Source: JANPPS01 sp965246925
GTDB lineage: Bacteria > Pseudomonadota > Alphaproteobacteria > Acetobacterales > Acetobacteraceae
Assembly (NCBI GenBank): GCA_965246925.1
Contig: OZ251994.1
Coordinates: 744,001 to 808,000, forward strand
Direction of reading: 5' to 3'
DNA length: 64,000 nt
Part shown: positions 58,368 to 64,000 of the stretch, piece by piece
How positions within the stretch are numbered: position 1 is the stretch's first letter
Layout: the number at the start of each line of letters is the position of its first letter
Notes under the pieces: generated by a model
What the model was told of the DNA's origin: nothing
Database searches by the model: none
The model's input: only the letters and a program-made list of their open reading frames with translations
Translations under genes and position numbers: made by a program

Positions 58368-58679
58368 ATGCGCTATCTGATCGCCGCCCTGTTGCTGTCC
58401 ACCCCGGCCTGGTCGCAGCCCGCGCCGGGTTCGGACTTGATGAAGGGCATGGAGAAGATGGATCACGAAATGATGACCGCGCCGATGAACGGCAACGCGG
58501 ACCATGATTTCGTGTCCATGATGGTGCCGCATCACCGCGGCGCGATCGAGATGGCGCAGACCTACCTGAAATCCGGACGCGATCCGGAGATCCGCAAGCT
58601 GGCGCAAGATATCGTGGATAGCCAGACCAAGGAGGTCCGCTTCATGCGCGGCTGGCAGGCCAAGCACATGGCGCGCTAA
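58368..58679 (+). CDS. Exported DUF305 family protein
   Basis: A 103-residue protein with signal peptide MRYLIAALLLSTPAWSQ and a single DUF305 helical domain. HDFVSMMVPHHRGAIEMAQTYL carries the conserved His pair, and MRGWQAKH is near the C-terminus. These periplasmic proteins are often met near copper or metal-handling genes; no such neighbour is visible here. The ATG at 58368 has a GGAG site; the frame is open to 58239. Confidence 0.9.
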   Translation: MRYLIAALLLSTPAWSQPAPGSDLMKGMEKMDHEMMTAPMNGNADHDFVSMMVPHHRGAIEMAQTYLKSGRDPEIRKLAQDIVDSQTKEVRFMRGWQAKHMAR

Positions 58680-58706
58680 GCGCACGCGGACAGGGGCGCC
58701 TGGAGG

Positions 58707-59483
58707 TCATGGGGCCGGACGTGGCGGTCCCGGATGCCGGCCCGCGCGCTGCGGGAGAAGAAAGATCAGGGCGGCCATGAGTCCCAGCAGCACAGCCGAG
58801 GCGGCGAAGCGGCCGAGGCTGAGGCCGCCGTTGGCGACCGGCTTGTCGAGAAAGTCGCCGACCGTGGCGCCGAGCGGCCGGGTCAGGATGAAGGCCGCCC
58901 AGAACAGCACCGTGCGGGAGACGCCGGTATAGAAATAGAGTAGCGCGACCACCGCCAGCGCCGCCCCGAATACCAGCGCGCCGCCGGTGTAGCCCAGCCC
59001 GCCCGTGTCGGCCAGGAAGTCGCCCAGCGCGGTGCCCAGCGTTTGCGAGAACATGATCGTGGCCCAATAGAACATCTCGGCCCGGGGCGTGGTCACGCTG
59101 CCGACCGACACCGACCCCAGGGTGCGGTGCCACACCCACAGCGTAGCCAGCAGCAGCGCCAGGAGCGACAGCGAGCCGCCGACGTAGCCGATGCCGAGCG
59201 AGCGGTCGAAGAAGTCGGCCAAGGTGGTGCCCGCGGTCGTGGTGGCGACGATCACGGCCCAGTATAGGACGGGATGAAACCGCCTGGCCGCGATCTGGGC
59301 CGCGACGGCCACGGCGAACAGGGTGGCGAAGATCGCGGTGCCGACCAGGTAGCCCAGCCCCAGCGTCATCGTGACGGCGTCACCCCCGGTCTCGCCCAGG
59401 GTGGTGGCGATCACCTTGATGGCCCAAAAGCCCAGCGTCACCGCGGGCACCTTGCTCAACACCTGTCTTGTGGTCTGGTCCAT
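58707..59483 (-). CDS. COG4705 family four-repeat membrane protein (A)
   Basis: A 258-residue protein with about eight membrane helices in four tandem repeats. Each repeat has a Thr/Gly-Asp block near a helix end: TTLGETGGDA, AGTTLADFFDR, LGTALGDFLAD and LGATVGDFLDK. The region before each reads like FWxIKVIATT, LYWAVIVATT, FYWATIMFSQ and LFWAAFILTR. The function is unknown; the repeated acidic residues in the membrane suggest ion or small-solute binding. A paralogue is at 62576-63373, and both flank the two-component system. Confidence 0.85.
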   Translation of the reverse strand: MDQTTRQVLSKVPAVTLGFWAIKVIATTLGETGGDAVTMTLGLGYLVGTAIFATLFAVAVAAQIAARRFHPVLYWAVIVATTTAGTTLADFFDRSLGIGYVGGSLSLLALLLATLWVWHRTLGSVSVGSVTTPRAEMFYWATIMFSQTLGTALGDFLADTGGLGYTGGALVFGAALAVVALLYFYTGVSRTVLFWAAFILTRPLGATVGDFLDKPVANGGLSLGRFAASAVLLGLMAALIFLLPQRAGRHPGPPRPAP

Positions 59484-59527
59484 GCGATCGGGTCCTATGC
59501 GGTTCAGGGTCGAGATGGTTCAGATAG

Positions 59528-59965
59528 TCACGGTCCAAGGTGGCGCAGCCGGATCTGCGTCGCCGTCGCCGGCTCCGCCACGGTGATGGCTGCGTCCTCG
59601 AAGCTGGGTGCGCCCAGCCGTACACGCGCGTCGCGCGAGAAGCCGATGGCTTCGGCCGGTATGCCGAGCAGCCCCTTGTGCAGGCGGCCGTTCCCGTCCT
59701 CGTCATGATAGGCCTGCACGGCATACCGGCCTGGCGGGATGCTTTTGACGCTGACCGTCACGCTACCGGGCTGTGCGGATGCCGATCCGAAGAACGGGCA
59801 GTGCTTGGTCGTGAAGGTTTCGGACGTGCAGACGGCCACCCGGACCAGTCCGCGGCCGTTCTCGACCCCGGTCAGCTCGATGTCGAGTTGCGCGGCGACG
59901 GCTGGCGCCGGCCCGGCGAGCGCGAACAGCAGCGAGAGGTGTCTCGCACGGTGGCGCGCTCTCAC
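59528..59965 (-). CDS. Exported DUF2141 family protein
   Basis: A 145-residue protein with an N-terminal signal peptide (HLSLLFALAGPAPAVAAQ) and a DUF2141 beta-sandwich. LDIELTGVENGRGLVRVAV, then IPPGRYAVQAYHDEDGNGRLHKGLLGIPAEAIGFS, is diagnostic. It is likely periplasmic or outer-membrane facing. The start is GTG at 59965, overlapping the kinase stop (GTGA); the open frame upstream inside the kinase gene is not used. It lies 44 bp before COG4705 protein A. Confidence 0.87.
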   Translation of the reverse strand: MRARHRARHLSLLFALAGPAPAVAAQLDIELTGVENGRGLVRVAVCTSETFTTKHCPFFGSASAQPGSVTVSVKSIPPGRYAVQAYHDEDGNGRLHKGLLGIPAEAIGFSRDARVRLGAPSFEDAAITVAEPATATQIRLRHLGP

Positions 59966-61377
59966 GCGCCCTGCCCTGCGGGGAATGCCATGCTGACCCA
60001 CAGCCCCGGCCCGGCGTTTCCAAGGCGCAAGGTGGCGCCGTGCAGGTCGGCGACGGCCGCCACCAGGCTCAGTCCCAGCCCGTTGCCCGGCGTCGTGCGG
60101 CTGCGTTCCCCGCGATAGAACCGTTGCACGAGGCGGGGCAGGTCCTCGCTCCCGACGCCGGGTCCGTCGTCCTCGACCGACAAGCAGGCGCCCGCGTGCC
60201 GGTTATTAGACAGGCGCAAGGTGATCCGGGTTCCCCGCGGCGTGTGCCGCAAGGCATTCTCCACAAGGTTGGCTGCGGCCTGGGTCAGCAGTTCCTGGTC
60301 GCCATGGACTGCGATTCCGGGCGCTACATCGGCGGTGAGGACGTGGCCGGCATCCTCGGCGTCTGGGCGGTAGGCATCGGCGACCGCCTCGGCGACGGCG
60401 CTCAGGTCCACTTGGCCGAAGCCGGCACGGGGCGAGGCTCCCTCCACCTGGGCGATGCGCAGGAGGGCGGCGAAGGTGTCCAGAAGCGCCTCGGCGTCAC
60501 GCATCGCGGCGTCCACCGCCAGCTCATACTCGGGGATGGAGCGCGCGTGGGTGCGCGCGTCCTCCAGCCGCTGGTTCAGCCGCGACAGCGGCGTCCGGAG
60601 GTCGTGCGCCACGTCGCTGCTGACCTGGTGCAGGCTTTCCATGAGACCGCCAATGCGGTCCAGCATCCGGTTCAAGGTGCCCGCCAGCCGGTCCAGGTCA
60701 TCGCCGGTGCCGCGTACCGGTATGCGGCGCGCGAGGTCGCCGGCGATAATCGCCTCCGCCGTGCGGGAGATCGCGTCGACCCGGGCCAGGAACGCGCGGC
60801 TGAGCACCATCCCGCCGCCTATGCCCAGCAGCGCGGCGAGGCCGGTGGTCCACAGGAAGGCCGTCGCGACGGCCTCCTCCACCTCCGTCACGCGCCCCAG
60901 ATCGTCGCCGACGGCAAGCAGCAGCCCGCCGCCGAGATCGGACACGAATGCCCGAACCCGTTCCGGCCGGCCGGCGTCCTCGCGCGCCTCGGGCACCTGA
61001 AAGACCGTCCAGCCCGGCCGCAGGCCAGCCACGCTGGGCACTTCGCCCGCGAGGTGAGCGCCGGCCGCGTCCTGGAGCAGGTAGTCGAGGGCCGTGATAC
61101 CCCGTCCGCGCGCGCGGACGATGGCAAGCAGGTGGGTGAGGCCGCCGGTGCGATAATCCTCGCGCAGGAAGGCCGACTCGGCCTCCATCCGCACCGTCAT
61201 CTGCTCCTCCAGGGCGGAGCGGGCCGCGAGGAACACCGCCCCACCCAGCACACATGACGAGACGGCGAAGATGGCAACGTACAGCGCGGCCAGCCGGAAG
61301 CTCGCCGTGCGCAGCAACCGGGGCACCCGCAGCCCGGGCAACCAGTCCGCACGCATGGGGAGCCTAAGCGCCTGCAT
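59962..61377 (-). CDS. Sensor histidine kinase, membrane-bound
   Basis: A 471-residue kinase. Two membrane helices at about 30-52 and 172-193 enclose a periplasmic sensor of about 120 residues. HAMP (about 194-245) follows, then HisKA SSDVAHDLRTPLSRLNQRLED with the phospho-His. The ATPase domain has NLVENALRHTPRGTR, EDDGPGVGSEDLPRLVQRFYRGE and GNGLGLSLVAAVADLHG. The ATG at 61377 is taken because it lies 4 bp after the regulator stop; 61398 and 61356 are alternatives. The signal is unknown. Confidence 0.92.
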   Translation of the reverse strand: MQALRLPMRADWLPGLRVPRLLRTASFRLAALYVAIFAVSSCVLGGAVFLAARSALEEQMTVRMEAESAFLREDYRTGGLTHLLAIVRARGRGITALDYLLQDAAGAHLAGEVPSVAGLRPGWTVFQVPEAREDAGRPERVRAFVSDLGGGLLLAVGDDLGRVTEVEEAVATAFLWTTGLAALLGIGGGMVLSRAFLARVDAISRTAEAIIAGDLARRIPVRGTGDDLDRLAGTLNRMLDRIGGLMESLHQVSSDVAHDLRTPLSRLNQRLEDARTHARSIPEYELAVDAAMRDAEALLDTFAALLRIAQVEGASPRAGFGQVDLSAVAEAVADAYRPDAEDAGHVLTADVAPGIAVHGDQELLTQAAANLVENALRHTPRGTRITLRLSNNRHAGACLSVEDDGPGVGSEDLPRLVQRFYRGERSRTTPGNGLGLSLVAAVADLHGATLRLGNAGPGLWVSMAFPAGQGA

Positions 61378-61381
61378 CCCG

Positions 61382-62065
61382 CTAGGCGCCAGGCGCACGC
61401 AGCACGTAGCCGGAGCCGCGCACGGTGTGGATCAGCTCGGGGTCGGCGCCGCCGCGGCCGATCTTGCCACGGAGGCGGCTGACGTGGGTTTCCACGATGT
61501 TGGTCGTGGGGTCGAAGTGGAAGTCCCACACGCCTTCCAGCAACATGGTGCGCGTCACGACGCGCCCGGCGTGGCGAACCAGGAACTCCAGCAGGCGAAA
61601 CTCGCGCGGCTGCAGCTCCACCCGCTCGCCCGCGCGCGTCACCGTGCGGCGCAGCAGGTCCAGCTCCAGGTCGGCGACGCGCAGGAAGGTCGGCACGTCC
61701 GTCAGCGGCGGCCGGCGGGCCAATGCGTTGAGGCGCGCGAGTAGCTCGGCGAAGGCGAAGGGCTTGACCAGATAGTCGTCGCCGCCGGCCTCCAGCCCCT
61801 GCACGCGGTCGCCGACGCCGCGCAGGGCCGTCAAGAACAGGACGGGGGCCTTGACCCCGGCGCCTCTGAGCGTGCGGACCAGGGCCAGCCCATCAAGGCC
61901 GGGCAGCATGCGGTCCACCACGAGCACGTCATGGACGCCGCCTACCGCCATGAGCAGCCCCGCCTGCCCGTCGGCCACGTGGTCCCCGACGTGGCCGTGC
62001 TCGCGCAGGCCACGGACGATGTAGGCGGCGGTCTCTGCGTCGTCCTCGATCACAAGGATCTTCAT
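61382..62065 (-). CDS. OmpR-family response regulator partner of the kinase
   Basis: A 227-residue protein. The receiver (1-115) has EDD near residue 7, phospho-acceptor Asp51 in VLVVDRMLPGLDG and Lys in YLVKPFAFAEL. The winged helix (about 130-222) has LQPREFRLLEFLVRHAG and NIVETHVSRLRGKIGRGG with VRGSGYVL. The sequence is similar to QseB/CopR/TctD-like regulators. It is followed by the kinase after 4 bp and preceded by the small exported protein 54 bp upstream, within the six-gene run. Confidence 0.94.
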   Translation of the reverse strand: MKILVIEDDAETAAYIVRGLREHGHVGDHVADGQAGLLMAVGGVHDVLVVDRMLPGLDGLALVRTLRGAGVKAPVLFLTALRGVGDRVQGLEAGGDDYLVKPFAFAELLARLNALARRPPLTDVPTFLRVADLELDLLRRTVTRAGERVELQPREFRLLEFLVRHAGRVVTRTMLLEGVWDFHFDPTTNIVETHVSRLRGKIGRGGADPELIHTVRGSGYVLRAPGA

Positions 62066-62119
62066 GTCCGTTACCCGCCTCGTGAACCCCAGACCGCTGC
62101 CTAGACATCGGTCTTTGGC

Positions 62120-62521
62120 TCAGGCCTTGCCGGCCGCACCGTCCATGATCGCCAGGAGTTCGGACAAGGAAGCCTTGCAGGCCGCAGCATCTGGCGTGCC
62201 GGCGCGCAAGGCGGCCAGGGCACGGTCGATGGCTTTGTCCACCACGTGCCACTCGGATGCGGCGCGCGGCTTCATGGACGCCTCCGCCTCGTCCCAGGAC
62301 ACCTCCAGATCCTTGATCCGGGCCTTGGCGGCGGCCAGGTCGCCCTTGTCCACCAGGGCCGCCGTGTCCACGACGATGGCCCGGTAGGACGGCAGGTCGC
62401 CGAGCTTGGACGCCGCGCGGGCTGGGGTGGAAAGGCCGGGCAGCGTCAGGAGGGCGCTGGCGCCGGCCCAGGCCATCCCGAGTGCCGTGGCCAGGGACGC
62501 GGTGCGAAGGAGCTTGTTCAT
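62120..62521 (-). CDS. Exported helical protein in the COG4705/two-component locus
   Basis: A 133-residue protein with a signal peptide (LLRTASLATALGMAWAGASAL, cleavage near ARAA). The mature part is about 95 residues and helical: LPSYRAIVVDTAALVDKGDLAAAKARIKDLE and WHVVDKAIDRALAALRAG, plus one Cys in AAACKASL. The ExxxD-type spacing of the second half resembles small periplasmic accessory proteins, but I do not recognise a family. A GAAAGG site precedes the ATG. Confidence 0.75.
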   Translation of the reverse strand: MNKLLRTASLATALGMAWAGASALLTLPGLSTPARAASKLGDLPSYRAIVVDTAALVDKGDLAAAKARIKDLEVSWDEAEASMKPRAASEWHVVDKAIDRALAALRAGTPDAAACKASLSELLAIMDGAAGKA

Positions 62522-62575
62522 GGTGTGGCCTTTCGATGTTGGTAACAGGTGTCGTGCGTGGTGCTGCGGCCGGGC

Positions 62576-63373
62576 CTACCCGTGGCTCACGGTCCTTCTC
62601 CGGCTGCCCGGCCCGCTTCGGCCGATACTGACGACCGTGACCAGGGTGACGATGACGGCCAGGAAGACGAGGCTTGTGACGACGGTGCCCAGCCCCGCCC
62701 CGCCGTTCGCCCGTGACTGTGACAGCAGGTCGCCCAGCGAGGCGCCGAGCGGCCGGGTCAGGATATAGGCGATCCAGAAGGTCAGCACCGGATTGCCGCC
62801 CAGGCGGTAGGCGATGAAGGTGGCAGCGATCATGGCGCTGAACACCAGGACGCCGACGGTGAAACCCAGGCTCAGCGCCTCCGTCGCCAGGTCGCCCGCG
62901 GCGGTACCGAGCGCGAAGGTGAACAGGATGGCGCCCCAGTAGAACAGTTCGCGGCGCCGGGTCGTGATGGTGTGGATGGAAAGGGTGCGCTCGCTGGCGT
63001 ACCAGGCGGCGAACGTCACGGCCAGGGCGAGCGCGAAGACGACGGTGCTCGTATAGAGGCTCACGTCCAGCCGGTCGGTGAGGGCGTCGGTGATCTGAGT
63101 GCCGACGACGCTCACCAGGACGACGGTCAGCCAGTAGAGCCAGGGGACGTACGCCCACGCCCGGACCTGCATCGCCAGGACGGTAAGCAGCAGCGCGGCC
63201 ATGATCCCGCCCGTGACCGCCGTGCCCAGGCCGACGCGGACCGCCAGGTAGTCGGCGCCGGTCTCGCCGACGGTGGTCGCCATGATCTTGATGACCCAAA
63301 AGATCAGCGTGACCTCCGGCACCTTGTTCAGCATCTCGCGCGTGAGCGTGGGCGTGCCGGCTGTGGCTGCCAT
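62576..63373 (-). CDS. COG4705 family four-repeat membrane protein (B)
   Basis: A 265-residue paralogue of the protein at 58707-59483, with the same four repeats: TTVGETGADYL, VGTQITDALTDR, LGTAAGDLATEA and LGASLGDLLSQS. About eight membrane helices are seen, with a short N-terminal cytoplasmic part TLTREMLNKVPEVTLIFWVIK. The start is ATG at 63373 with a GAGGAT site; the frame is open to 63583. It is the first gene of the six-gene run. Confidence 0.87.
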   Translation of the reverse strand: MAATAGTPTLTREMLNKVPEVTLIFWVIKIMATTVGETGADYLAVRVGLGTAVTGGIMAALLLTVLAMQVRAWAYVPWLYWLTVVLVSVVGTQITDALTDRLDVSLYTSTVVFALALAVTFAAWYASERTLSIHTITTRRRELFYWGAILFTFALGTAAGDLATEALSLGFTVGVLVFSAMIAATFIAYRLGGNPVLTFWIAYILTRPLGASLGDLLSQSRANGGAGLGTVVTSLVFLAVIVTLVTVVSIGRSGPGSRRRTVSHG

Positions 63374-63612
63374 AAGCGGTATCCTCGACGTGGTTTTGAG
63401 CGTCTGATGGGCGCCATCATGCCGGACGACAGGTTGGGACGGCTTGGACCGCGGGTTGGGAATCGCCAATGTGCGGCTCTGCACCGCCGCCGCTCCAGGG
63501 CCTCCCCCGGCTATCGTTGGTATCAGAAATAGAAAGCGTGGTTTGCAACGTTTCAGCCCCTCATGCAAAGGTTCGGCATGCAATATTCGGCCGCATCGAT
63601 GAGGGTTGAACT

Positions 63613-64000
63613 TTGAACTGGCAGGTCTGGCTCAGCTTCGTCGCCGCTTCGGCTCTCATGGGCCTGCTTCCAGGCCCAGCCGTGATGAGTATCGTCGGCT
63701 ATGCCATCGGGTCGGGGCGCCGGGTCGCTCTGGCGTCGGTGGCGGGCCTCGCGATCGGCAACGCTACGGCCATGAGCCTCTCGCTGGCCGGCGTGGGCGT
63801 CCTGCTCGCGACGTCGGCGCTGGCGTTTTCGGTCATGAAGTGGGTGGGCGCTCTCTATCTGATCGTGTTGGGTATCGTGACGATCGTCAGAAGCCGCGCC
63901 TCGGCCGGCCACGCAGTCAGCCCGCCGATCGACGCCCGCGCCGCGTTTTTCAGCAACGTCGCGGTCGGAACCTTTCATCCCAAGACCATCGTCTTCTTCG
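63613..64000 (+). CDS. LysE/RhtB family exporter (3' end cut by window edge)
   Basis: Amino-acid or small-metabolite exporter, six helices in the full protein; about 129 residues are present. The N-terminus WQVWLSFVAASALMGLLPGPAVMSIVGYAIGSG is the LysE signature (PGPA followed by a helix), and SNVAVGTFHPKTIVFF is the conserved loop after helix 3. The start is TTG at 63613 with GAGGG seven bases before it. It is divergent from COG4705 protein B, 239 bp apart. The substrate is unknown. Confidence 0.88.
   Translation, partial: MNWQVWLSFVAASALMGLLPGPAVMSIVGYAIGSGRRVALASVAGLAIGNATAMSLSLAGVGVLLATSALAFSVMKWVGALYLIVLGIVTIVRSRASAGHAVSPPIDARAAFFSNVAVGTFHPKTIVFF

Overview
The window is 64 kb of GC-rich bacterial chromosome, about two thirds G+C by eye. 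It most resembles an alphaproteobacterium, probably Acetobacteraceae/Rhodospirillales. Supporting signs are the Hsp20-DUF1150 pair, the order hpf-rpoN-lptB-lptA-lptC-kdsD-nrnC, a compact NrnC-type exonuclease in place of full-length RNase D, and an alphaproteobacterial LexA box (GAAC-N7-GAAC) upstream of uvrA. The genus cannot be named from sequence alone. I see no rRNA, CRISPR array, insertion sequence or prophage.

Layout. 1-8.7 kb: housekeeping block with fmt (cut by the window edge), def, hsp20, DUF1150, hpf, rpoN, the LPS-transport/Kdo genes lptB-lptA-lptC-kdsD, nrnC and a tRNA-Leu(CAG) just upstream of nrnC. 8.7-20.4 kb: a Fic protein with a repeat tail, an NDUFA9-like protein, a four-gene glutamate synthase operon (gltD, two secreted DUF2059-type proteins, gltB), a GST and an ABC exporter. 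20.4-25.6 kb: a LacI regulator facing an MRJP-bicupin-sarcosine-oxidase-like set, with a candidate LacI operator in front of the bicupin gene. 25.7-30.5 kb: acyl-CoA ligase, ketopantoate-reductase-like, SDR and HCCA-isomerase-like genes in close succession, then a divergent PRC-like/HxlR pair. 30.5-35.2 kb: a large hybrid histidine kinase, a decayed acetyltransferase, hemB and divergent tspO.

36-45 kb is the largest accessory block: eight same-strand genes (crotonase, feruloyl-CoA-synthase-like ligase, thioesterase, two substrate-binding proteins, BKACE, FAH-family hydrolase, intradiol dioxygenase) plus a divergent 3-hydroxyacid dehydrogenase. Together they look like a catabolic route for an aromatic or beta-hydroxy/beta-keto acid. 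45.1-45.6 kb is a small AT-rich islet with two short unknown ORFs. 45.7-58.7 kb returns to ordinary genes: MFS efflux, DoxX, a response regulator, ssb, uvrA, an RMD1-like protein, a squalene-synthase-family protein, sodB, yajC, a DUF815 ATPase, an ABC-F protein and DUF305.

58.7-63.4 kb holds six same-strand genes: two paralogous four-repeat COG4705 membrane proteins flank a two-component system and two small exported proteins. I consider this and the 36-45 kb cluster the best candidates for undescribed systems. Three families of dispersed repeats are scattered through the window, some read in frame inside proteins. The window ends inside a LysE-family exporter gene.
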